Shown in pieces: positions 1 to 6,663 of a stretch of DNA of 64,000 bases; the stretch's first letter is position 1, and every line of letters starts with the position of its first letter. The position numbers were made by a program, and so were the translations under genes. The notes beneath the pieces were generated by a model that saw only the letters and a program-made list of their open reading frames with translations, was not told where the DNA came from and searched no databases. Where the stretch lies: contig JAWMQP010000001.1 in NCBI GenBank assembly GCA_033283335.1, positions 744,001-808,000 of the forward strand, given 5' to 3'. Origin of the DNA: Pseudomaricurvus sp033283335 (lineage in GTDB: Bacteria > Pseudomonadota > Gammaproteobacteria > Pseudomonadales > Cellvibrionaceae).

Positions 1-11
1 AGTTCGACCGT

Positions 12-686
12 TTACATAATGGTCTGTACATCATCCAGGGAGACTTTACCCAGTCCCGCCAGATTCAGGATTGGCGATGAACCGCCACTGCCCAGGGTGA
101 CACTGTTGACGTTGGCTCCCAACAAGGTGCCGAGCTGGGTCATTTGCCCGTCGATTCGAGCTTCTGCCTTGACCGTGTACAATCCCGACGGCAAGGTTTC
201 GCCGCTGTTGTCCAGTCCATCCCAGATCAAGTCGTGATTGCCGGCCACCTGACTGCCCATGTCCACATTGCGTACCAACTGACCCGATTCATCGTAGATG
301 CTCAGCGAGACATCCGGACTGCTCACTGGCAGTTGCACAACACCGGTAAACATTTCACCGGAATGCAGCCAGGCGGTATCCGTCTGCACCTGGACCTGTC
401 GCCCAACCAGGGCGGTAGCCTCCAGCGCGGCGCTGGACTGGTAGGAACTCACAAACCCACTGACGGTATCGTTCAGATTGTCGATTCCCTCGAGGGAACT
501 GAATTGAGCCAACTGGGCAATAAACTCACCATTGTCCTGTGGTTCCAGCGGATTCTGGTTGTTCATCTGCGTCACCAGCAGATTCAGGAACTCATCTTTA
601 CCCAGCTCGTTGCTTTTGCTTGCTGCCGTACTGCTGGAAGAATACTGGCTCAACACGCTACTGGTTTGAGTGCTACCAACATCCAT
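12..686 (-). CDS. flgD: Flagellar hook assembly (hook capping) protein FlgD
   Basis: FlgD caps the growing hook and is needed for FlgE subunits to assemble. The 224-residue length fits the family. The conserved N-terminal segment, LGKDEFLNLLVTQMNNQNPL followed by a QLAQFSSLE stretch, lies at about residues 28-66. The C-terminal half has the FlgD Ig-like pattern with a DGLDNSGETLPSGLYT segment. It is the third gene of a minus-strand flgB-flgC-flgD operon, 22 bases after flgC. The next gene, presumably flgE, would lie beyond the left edge. The identification rests on motif and context together. Confidence 0.96.
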   Translation of the reverse strand: MDVGSTQTSSVLSQYSSSSTAASKSNELGKDEFLNLLVTQMNNQNPLEPQDNGEFIAQLAQFSSLEGIDNLNDTVSGFVSSYQSSAALEATALVGRQVQVQTDTAWLHSGEMFTGVVQLPVSSPDVSLSIYDESGQLVRNVDMGSQVAGNHDLIWDGLDNSGETLPSGLYTVKAEARIDGQMTQLGTLLGANVNSVTLGSGGSSPILNLAGLGKVSLDDVQTIM

Positions 687-708
687 AACCTTGTCTCTCT
701 AAAATCGA

Positions 709-1131
709 TTATTGGCCAAGGGTCAGCACACGCTGAACCATTTGCTTGGCAGAATTCATCACTTCCACATTGGCCTGAAAGGAACGGGAGGCGGAAATCA
801 TATTGGTCATCTCTTCAACCACATTCACATTGGGGTAAAACACGTACCCCTCTTCGTCCGCCTGCGGATGATGAGGTTCGTAGCGACGCTGCAGCGGCGC
901 ATCGCTTTCCACCACCCCCAACACCTGCACGCCGGCCTGGGCTTGCTGACCTGTACCGGACATGGCATCCCCCAGAACCGCGCCAAATACCGGATGGCGA
1001 CCGCGATACACCTGGTCGCTGCTAGAACTCGCGGACTGGGCATTGGCCAGGTTACTGGCGGTGGTGTTGAGGCGCACACTTTGCGCCGTCATGCCGGAAC
1101 CGGCGATATCGAATACGTTACCTAGTGCCAT
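709..1131 (-). CDS. flgC: Flagellar basal-body rod protein FlgC
   Basis: This is a proximal rod component of the flagellar basal body, exported by the flagellar type III apparatus, so no signal peptide is expected or seen. The 140 residues begin with the rod-family N-terminal helix containing SGMTAQSVRLNTTASNLANA. They end with the family C-terminal helix (SRSFQANVEVMNSAKQMVQR). It lies 13 bases downstream of flgB and 22 upstream of flgD in one operon. Confidence 0.97.
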   Translation of the reverse strand: MALGNVFDIAGSGMTAQSVRLNTTASNLANAQSASSSSDQVYRGRHPVFGAVLGDAMSGTGQQAQAGVQVLGVVESDAPLQRRYEPHHPQADEEGYVFYPNVNVVEEMTNMISASRSFQANVEVMNSAKQMVQRVLTLGQ

Positions 1132-1144
1132 AATCCAGATCTCC

Positions 1145-1546
1145 TTATTCGCCGCGAATGGCGCTGTTCAAGCCTTTGAACTTGCTGTTCAGAAAGGTAA
1201 AAGTGGCCTGGAAATCCAGGGCATTTTCCATGTACTTGGCGTGCTCCACATGCTCTTCCACCGTGTTGCCGTCAATGCCCGGCTGCGATGGAACCCGATA
1301 CAGCATGGCGTCATCACTGTGACTGAACCCTTTAGCCTGATGGTGGCTGTTGTGAGTGGTGGCAAGCGCAATGGTTTGGGAAGGATTGCTGGCCTGGGCC
1401 AATGCGGTTTTGAAATCCAGGTCGCGCGCTTTGTAATTCGGCGTATCCAGGTTGGCGAGATTGTTGGCCAGGACCGATGACCGCTGGCTGCGAAAACTCA
1501 GCGCGTCATCATGAATGCCCAGCGCCCTGTCAAAACTGATAGCCAT
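1145..1546 (-). CDS. flgB: Flagellar basal-body rod protein FlgB
   Basis: FlgB is the rod subunit nearest the MS ring and the first gene of the flgBCD operon here. The 133-residue protein has the rod-family N-terminal segment SSVLANNLANLDTPNYKARD at about residues 23-42 and a C-terminal helix with FQATFTFLNSKFKGL. A textbook sigma54 promoter lies about 48 bases upstream of its ATG. This fits the sigma54-dependent control of rod and hook genes known in polar-flagellated gammaproteobacteria. Confidence 0.97.
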   Translation of the reverse strand: MAISFDRALGIHDDALSFRSQRSSVLANNLANLDTPNYKARDLDFKTALAQASNPSQTIALATTHNSHHQAKGFSHSDDAMLYRVPSQPGIDGNTVEEHVEHAKYMENALDFQATFTFLNSKFKGLNSAIRGE

Positions 1547-1593
1547 TGTGTTGCTCCCATTGCATCACGTTTACTGATTACTGCAGTGAGAAA

Positions 1594-1609
1594 TGCAAGG
1601 GGTGTGCCA
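1594..1609 (-). promoter_or_regulatory. Sigma54 (RpoN) -24/-12 promoter of flgBCD
   Basis: Read on the minus strand the motif is TGGCAC-ACCCC-TTGCA. It matches the TGGCAC-N5-TTGCA consensus exactly, with GG and GC separated by ten bases. It sits 48 bases upstream of the flgB start. The activator is presumably a FleQ-type enhancer-binding protein, which is not encoded in the window. Confidence 0.88.
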
Positions 1610-1714
1610 GCAACAGATAAAAAGTTTATTTCCCTTATATATCAATGTGTTGCAAGTCAATTAAAGCTTTTAAACGGCAATACAGAGGCAAATCGAATGA
1701 ATAAAAAAACGGGA

Positions 1715-1760
1715 GAAAAAGGAAAAGCGGCAAGGCCTTACCTCTGGGCGGCAAGGCCTT
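1715..1760 (-). terminator. Terminator-like hairpin downstream of cheR
   Basis: An 11-bp stem (arms 1732-1742 and 1750-1760, one G-T wobble, 7-base loop) is built around two copies of AAGGCCTT. On the minus strand it is followed by T-rich sequence. It lies just after the cheR stop and would end the cheV-cheR transcript before the flgB promoter. Confidence 0.6.
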
Positions 1761-1778
1761 TCAACCGGACAAAAGAGG

Positions 1779-2696
1779 TTAGCGAGCCCGGTACATAATG
1801 CCCGGCTTACAATGAACCATGTCAAAGTGCTCACCGGCAGGCCCCAGCCCTTCAGAGGATCCGAGGATCAACATGCCGCCGGGCTTGAGAGCTGTATGCA
1901 AGCGTCGCAGGATGTCCTGCTTGAGATCGGCCGTGAAATAGATCAACACATTGCGACAAAAGATCACATCGAATTTGCCCATGCCGCCGAAGGAATCCAT
2001 CAAGTTCAAAGAGCGAAACTGCACGTTGCTGCGAAACTGGGACTTGATTCGCCAAACATCCCCAGGTAATTGATCAAAAAAGCTCGTCAACCGCTCCTCG
2101 GACAGCCCGCGCATGACAGACATCCTGTCGTATTCCGCCGCCCTGGCCTGCTGCAACATGCTGACGGAGACATCGGTGGCGACAATATCCAGCGGGCGAT
2201 TGAAGACCATCCGATTGCGGCGCCGACATTCTTCGGCCGCCATGTTGATCGAGTAGGGTTCCTGCCCTGAGGAGCAGGCCGCAGACCAGATGCGAATCGG
2301 AGCGGACTCTTTTTTGGCCTGCAACTCTGGCAACAGGGTATTTTGAAAGTAGTCGTAGGGATAGGTATCGCGAAACCAGAAGGTTTCATTGGTGGTCATC
2401 GCATCGATCACCTGTTCACGCAACCGCGAATGACGCTGCTGACGCAACAGCTCCACCAAGGCAGTCAAACTGCCAAGCTGATGATCTGAAAGAATCCTGC
2501 GAATACGGGTAGTCACCAGGTATTGCTTGTTTTCCGCCAGATAAATGCCACAGGCCTCCTGCAAAAACTGCCGGAAGCATTCAAACTCTCCAGCCCCCAG
2601 GGTAATGCCCTGACCGCCGGGCTGAGTTTCAGAAAAACCACTCATCATTGTGTGCGCTTTCAACCTGTGTATGTTTGATTGGGCCACCGACATCAT
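1779..2696 (-). CDS. cheR: Chemotaxis protein methyltransferase CheR
   Basis: CheR methylates glutamates of chemoreceptors using S-adenosylmethionine and sets adaptation together with CheB. The 305 residues show the CheR N-terminal all-alpha domain and then a Rossmann methyltransferase domain with IRIWSAACSSGQEPYS and FDVIFCRNVLIYF. The start at 2696 is favoured by AAGGGG six bases upstream; internal ATGs at 2648 and 2645 are possible. It begins 8 bases after the cheV stop, so the two genes are co-transcribed. The same pair lies beside flgB and flgA in Pseudomonas. Confidence 0.96.
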   Translation of the reverse strand: MMSVAQSNIHRLKAHTMMSGFSETQPGGQGITLGAGEFECFRQFLQEACGIYLAENKQYLVTTRIRRILSDHQLGSLTALVELLRQQRHSRLREQVIDAMTTNETFWFRDTYPYDYFQNTLLPELQAKKESAPIRIWSAACSSGQEPYSINMAAEECRRRNRMVFNRPLDIVATDVSVSMLQQARAAEYDRMSVMRGLSEERLTSFFDQLPGDVWRIKSQFRSNVQFRSLNLMDSFGGMGKFDVIFCRNVLIYFTADLKQDILRRLHTALKPGGMLILGSSEGLGPAGEHFDMVHCKPGIMYRAR

Positions 2697-2704
2697 CGAG
2701 CCCC

Positions 2705-3685
2705 TTAAGACGCTGAGGGCTCTTTGGACACTGAAGTCTGGTCAGCCAGCAGGTCTTCACCGCTGATGGTCAAAATTCGGTCATTCACACGCCGGGCAAT
2801 TTCATCGGGCTTAAACTTGGCCAGAAAATCGTTGGCGCCCACCTTTTTCACCATCGCCTCATTAAACACTCCACTCAGCGAGGAATGCAGGACGATGTGC
2901 AAATCTTTCATGGCGCTATTATTGCGTACTTCAGCGGTAAAGGTATAGCCATCCATTTCCGGCATCTCAATATCGGAGATAATCAAGATCAGCTCTTCAT
3001 AAGGATTTTGACCCTGCTCAATCATTTGATTCAGGTAATTAATGGCTTCGCGACCATCCTTTTTCAACGTGGTTTGAATACCCATGGACTCGATCACCCG
3101 CTGCACCTGCTTACGGGCAATGGCGGAGTCGTCGACGATCAGCACATGTTTCTGTACCACTCGCTCGGCAATGCCATCCTCAATAACTCCGGCACTGATC
3201 GACTCATTGACCGGTGAAACCTCGGCCAGGATTTTCTCCACGTCTACAATTTCCACCAGCCGGTTATCCACTTCTGTCACCGCCGTCAGATAGCTCTCGC
3301 GGCCAGTTCCCTTCGGTGGTGGATGGATATCGCCCCAGTTCATATTGACGATACGTTCAACACCCCGCACCAGGAATCCCTGGGTGGTGCGATTGTATTC
3401 CGTGATGATCACAAAGCAGTTGTCGAGGTTTTCAAGAGGCCGATGGCCTGTTGCCTGACTCAGGTCGATGATTGACACGGTATTGCCACGAATGTGGGCC
3501 ACACCTCGCACCACCGGACTACGCTGGGGAATAGCGGTCAGGGGGGGACACTGCAAAACCTCTTTCACCTTGAATACATTGATGCCATACAGCTGGTTTC
3601 CACCCAGGCGAAACAACAATAATTCCAGTCTATTCTGCCCAACCAGCTGTGTGCGCTGATTGACACTGTCCAGGACTCCCGCCAT
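2705..3685 (-). CDS. cheV: Chemotaxis coupling protein CheV (CheW-REC fusion)
   Basis: CheV links receptors to CheA through a CheW-like domain (about residues 10-160) and has a C-terminal receiver domain (about 180-310). The receiver begins HVLIVDDSAIARKQV, has the predicted phospho-acceptor Asp238 in IISDIEMPEMDG, and has a late lysine in FLAKFKPDE. The start is set at the ATG of MAGVLDSVNQ, giving 326 residues. An upstream in-frame ATG at 3721 would add 12 residues unlike the family. It heads the cheV-cheR operon and is divergent from flgA. A sigma28-like promoter lies 136 bases upstream. Confidence 0.95.
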   Translation of the reverse strand: MAGVLDSVNQRTQLVGQNRLELLLFRLGGNQLYGINVFKVKEVLQCPPLTAIPQRSPVVRGVAHIRGNTVSIIDLSQATGHRPLENLDNCFVIITEYNRTTQGFLVRGVERIVNMNWGDIHPPPKGTGRESYLTAVTEVDNRLVEIVDVEKILAEVSPVNESISAGVIEDGIAERVVQKHVLIVDDSAIARKQVQRVIESMGIQTTLKKDGREAINYLNQMIEQGQNPYEELILIISDIEMPEMDGYTFTAEVRNNSAMKDLHIVLHSSLSGVFNEAMVKKVGANDFLAKFKPDEIARRVNDRILTISGEDLLADQTSVSKEPSAS

Positions 3686-3820
3686 ATGTTTTCCTCTGCA
3701 TTGCCCTGTCAGCCGCCACACCTTCTCTCTCTCTTGGCGCAGCTTTTGCAGGACATTGATAACTTGAAACCGTACATCCCTCGTCGAGGTTGATGACCGA
3801 CGACATGATCGTTAAGGGTT

Positions 3821-3847
3821 ATAGCGGCCGTGATTAAAAAGCCTTTA
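3821..3847 (-). promoter_or_regulatory. Candidate sigma28 (FliA) promoter of cheV-cheR
   Basis: On the minus strand TAAAGGCT is followed, with exactly 15 bases after TAAA, by GCCGCTAT. The sigma28 consensus is TAAAGTTT and GCCGATAA with the same spacing, so each element has six of eight matches. It lies 136 bases upstream of the cheV start. Class IV (FliA) control of chemotaxis genes is usual in related bacteria. The promoter is inferred from sequence only. Confidence 0.5.
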
Positions 3848-3903
3848 GTCAAAGCTGCCTGGTCTGCGGGAACCGACAAACATACAACTGGTAACTTTTA
3901 TTC

Positions 3904-4665
3904 ATGCTCAGGAGAATTTCACTGACAGCGCTGATTCCGGTTTGCCTACTGGGCCTTAGCCTGCTGGCCCCGTACGGCGTGGCCTGGGCCAGTGGCAAAG
4001 CCGCATTGGCCACGAACCAAGACCGCCAGTGGCAGGATCTCTCAGGCATCGCCAGCGGTGCACAGAGTTACCTCCTGAGTGAATTGCAGGCCACCTTCCC
4101 GGGCGATGAAATTGAGGTATCGATCGCCGCTATCGACCCCCGCCTGCGCCTGCATGCCTGCGACAAAGCTTTGACATATGAACAGCGCAGCGGATTGACC
4201 GGCGCCAGCAATGTGACACTGCGCGTCATTTGCAGCGGCCAGCAACCCTGGTTCTTTTACCTGACTGGCACGGTCAAACACAGCCGGCCGGTCTTAATCG
4301 CCAGCCGAAACTTGATTCGGGGTGAACTGTTGACCTCATCCGATGTTCTGTTGCAGCCGCGGGACATCAGCAGTCTGGGCCATACAGTTATCAGCGACCC
4401 GCAAAACGCACTGGGACAACAGGTGAAACGCTCAATCAGCAAAGGAGAAGCCGTTCGCAGTAGCAGCCTGGAAGCGCCACAGGTCATCAGCAAGGGTGAC
4501 CAGGTGGTGATTAAGGCCATTGCAGATGAACTGACGGTCAGCAGCTCCGGCACTGCGCTGAATAACGGCAAGGTGGGCCAGCAAATACGGGTTCGCAATT
4601 TACAGGGCGACAAAGTGATAAGAGCCCTCGTCACCGCCAGAGGTCAGGTGGAAGTGCGCCTATAG
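3904..4665 (+). CDS. flgA: Flagellar P-ring assembly chaperone FlgA
   Basis: FlgA is a periplasmic chaperone for assembly of the FlgI P ring. The 253 residues start with a Sec signal peptide (hydrophobic core LIPVCLLGLSLLA, likely cleavage after VAWA). A SAF-type domain follows (VLIASRNLIRGELLTSSDVL, then GQQVKRSISKGEAV), and the end is a conserved VRNLQGDKVIRALV region. It is divergent from cheV and followed by flgM and flgN on the same strand, the arrangement known from Pseudomonas. Confidence 0.95.
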   Translation: MLRRISLTALIPVCLLGLSLLAPYGVAWASGKAALATNQDRQWQDLSGIASGAQSYLLSELQATFPGDEIEVSIAAIDPRLRLHACDKALTYEQRSGLTGASNVTLRVICSGQQPWFFYLTGTVKHSRPVLIASRNLIRGELLTSSDVLLQPRDISSLGHTVISDPQNALGQQVKRSISKGEAVRSSSLEAPQVISKGDQVVIKAIADELTVSSSGTALNNGKVGQQIRVRNLQGDKVIRALVTARGQVEVRL

Positions 4666-4842
4666 GAGCGGCCAACCAGCCAAAGATTCAAAATTTTGAC
4701 CCTCCGCGGGAAACTGTGAAAAAAATCACAAAATAGATAAGGTTTTGACTAAAGTATTGCCGATAGCGGCCGAAAGCCTCAGCAGGGAAAAGTGTCCACA
4801 TCATTTCCCTGATATGGGAACGTTAATACGGGAAACACAGAT

Positions 4843-5154
4843 ATGGTTATTGATTCTGGCAACAGCTTACTCTCCTCCTCGGGTAACACCAAAAACCGGA
4901 TTGAGGGCAGTCACAATGCTACGGCCAAAAGCCGTCCGGCAGACACCCCTACCCCGGCCAGCGACAAGCCTGAAGTGACTCTAAGCGCCCAGGCCCAGCA
5001 AATGAACCAGCTTGAAAGCCGTATACAAGCCGCTCCGGACATGGACAGCCAGCGCGTAGCTGACATCAAAAAAGCTATCGCCGACGGCACCTTTGACATT
5101 AACCCGGAGAGCATTGCTGAACGCATGCTGGAGCAAGACTCACTGTTTCGCTGA
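4843..5154 (+). CDS. flgM: Anti-sigma28 factor FlgM
   Basis: FlgM binds and inhibits sigma28 until it is exported through the finished hook-basal body. The 103-residue protein has the family's low-complexity, polar N-terminal half. The conserved C-terminal helix is RVADIKKAIADGTFDINPES, followed by IAERMLEQD. The start at 4843 follows a GGGAA ribosome-binding site. It is followed 55 bases later by flgN. A GCCGATAG at 4759-4766 resembles a sigma28 -10 element, but no correctly spaced -35 is seen. Confidence 0.93.
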   Translation: MVIDSGNSLLSSSGNTKNRIEGSHNATAKSRPADTPTPASDKPEVTLSAQAQQMNQLESRIQAAPDMDSQRVADIKKAIADGTFDINPESIAERMLEQDSLFR

Positions 5155-5209
5155 TTGCCCACCCGTCAGTCAGTAACATTTGGTTAAATCCGTTTTCGCA
5201 GGAAACCCC

Positions 5210-5707
5210 ATGTCACCAAACGTACAGGTGTCTGCCCAATCAGTTCGCCAGCTGATCGAGGACGACACTCGCACCGCCGAAGCCCTGGCCACGCTGTTAC
5301 AGGAAGAACACCAGCTTCTCCAACAACGTGAGCACACGCGGCTGACGGAAATTCTCGGCAACAAACAGGCCCATATGGCCAAGCTGGAGCACAATGCTCA
5401 ACAGCGTGGTAAATGGGTAAAGTTTTTGATGGAACGCACACAGCTCAGCCGTGAGGCTTGCTGGGAGCGCCTGCTGAACGAACTGCAAGACCCTGAACTG
5501 CCCGCCCTGTGGCAAACATTCCAGGATAAAGTGGACGCCTGTAAAGCCCTCAATGACACCAATGGCAAACTGATAGCCCGCGGTCAACGCACCCTCAAAC
5601 AGCTGCTGGGGATAATGCGCGGTCAAACCGTTGCCCCCGCCAAACTCTACACCGCAAGCGGTGATACCCATACCGCCAACGCCAGCCACACGGTTGTTAA
5701 AGCCTGA
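5210..5707 (+). CDS. flgN: Flagellar export chaperone FlgN
   Basis: FlgN is the cytoplasmic export chaperone of the hook-filament junction proteins FlgK and FlgL. The 165 residues are mostly helical and coiled-coil, with the family pattern LIEDDTRTAEALATLLQEE near the N-terminus and NGKLIARGQRTLKQLLGIMR near the C-terminus. The ATG at 5210 follows an AGGAA ribosome-binding site and is preferred over an in-frame start at 5180. In Pseudomonas a PilZ gene (flgZ) follows flgN; here a tRNA gene follows instead. Confidence 0.9.
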   Translation: MSPNVQVSAQSVRQLIEDDTRTAEALATLLQEEHQLLQQREHTRLTEILGNKQAHMAKLEHNAQQRGKWVKFLMERTQLSREACWERLLNELQDPELPALWQTFQDKVDACKALNDTNGKLIARGQRTLKQLLGIMRGQTVAPAKLYTASGDTHTANASHTVVKA

Positions 5708-5768
5708 ATTCAGTCATATTGAGGGTGGATGCTGGCGTAGGAGTTTTGTTACTATTCGCAGCCAGTTT

Positions 5769-5845
5769 CCGCCCTTAGCTCAGCAGGATAGAGCGTCCCC
5801 CTCCTAAGGGGAAGGCCAGTGGTTCGAATCCACTAGGGCGGGCCA
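5769..5845 (+). tRNA. tRNA-Arg (anticodon CCT)
   Basis: The 77-base sequence folds as a complete cloverleaf. The acceptor stem is CCGCCCT/AGGGCGG. The D stem is GCTC/GAGC. The anticodon stem is TCCCC/GGGGA, with the loop CTCCTAA giving anticodon CCT for AGG codons. A five-base variable loop follows. The T stem AGTGG/CCACT encloses TTCGAAT. Discriminator G and an encoded CCA close it. No integrase or repeated 3' end is seen nearby, so there is no sign that it serves as an attachment site here. Confidence 0.97.
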
Positions 5846-5891
5846 TTTTCTGCAGGACCTTGCCGACGAAACACCGGCCTGATCGATCCCC

Positions 5892-6638
5892 ATGAATTTA
5901 TTGTTGCTTCTACCCGAAGATTTTCCCCCTGAGAAAGCCCCTATCAGCAATGAAAACGGCACCGGGGAGCACACGGTTGTGTTGCGCGATCGCCGACGCC
6001 AACACCTGATGGAGGTGCATCGGGTCCAATGCGGCAGCCGCTTACAGGCGGGCCTGCTGAATGGCAACATGGGCCAAGCGGTTGTTGAAGAAATCAGTCC
6101 CGACACCATCAGCTTGAGCGTCTCTTTTGATCACCCTCCGCCCGCGCCTCTGCCATTAACGCTGATTGTCGCCCTTCCACGCCCGAAAATGCTGAAACGC
6201 ATATTCCAGACGGCGGCCACTATGGGAGTAAAAGAGCTGATATTGCTCAATAGCTATCGAGTGGAGAAGAGTTACTGGCAAACCCCCTGGCTCAAGGATG
6301 AAAATATCTTGCAGCAACTGCTATTGGGACTTGAGCAAGGTGTGGACACCCTGCTGCCCAGGGTGCGGCAGGTAAAGCGCTTCAAACCCTTTGTCGAAGA
6401 CGAGCTGCCCGGTCTGTGCCGGGACAAGCGTGCACTGGTAGCCCATCCCCACAATGCCCGCCCCTGCCCTGCGGCCAGCAATGAGCCCAGCCTGCTGGTG
6501 ATTGGGCCTGAAGGCGGATTTATAGATTACGAAATCGACAAACTGAACGACGCCGGCTGTCAGACCATCCACCTTGGCTCACGCATTTTACGGGTTGAAA
6601 CCGCCGTACCGGTGTTGCTGGCAAAACTGTTTCCCTAA
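5892..6638 (+). CDS. rsmE: 16S rRNA (uracil1498-N3)-methyltransferase RsmE
   Basis: RsmE methylates N3 of U1498 in 16S rRNA. The 248-residue protein has the RsmE N-terminal PUA-like region (VLRDRRRQHLMEVHRVQCG) and the SPOUT knot. The knot signatures are LPRPKMLKRIFQTAATMGVK, the S-adenosylmethionine-binding LLVIGPEGGFIDYEID, and the C-terminal LGSRILRVETA. It lies between tRNA-Arg and a convergent GGDEF-EAL gene whose stop is only 25 bases away. Confidence 0.96.
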   Translation: MNLLLLLPEDFPPEKAPISNENGTGEHTVVLRDRRRQHLMEVHRVQCGSRLQAGLLNGNMGQAVVEEISPDTISLSVSFDHPPPAPLPLTLIVALPRPKMLKRIFQTAATMGVKELILLNSYRVEKSYWQTPWLKDENILQQLLLGLEQGVDTLLPRVRQVKRFKPFVEDELPGLCRDKRALVAHPHNARPCPAASNEPSLLVIGPEGGFIDYEIDKLNDAGCQTIHLGSRILRVETAVPVLLAKLFP

Positions 6639-6663
6639 CGACAACACAGGAAAAGGCCCATAG

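Noticed and set aside
144..1025. Long plus-strand frame over flgD and flgC
   Set aside because: It runs antisense across two clear flagellar genes and shows no recognizable protein pattern.
4738..4766. Sigma28 promoter before flgM (GCCGATAG at 4759-4766)
   Set aside because: The -10 element is good, but the nearest -35-like TAAGGTTT is two bases too far, so it is not called as a feature.
5769..5845. tRNA-Arg as a phage or island attachment site
   Set aside because: No integrase, no duplicated tRNA 3' end, and the flanking genes are core genes.
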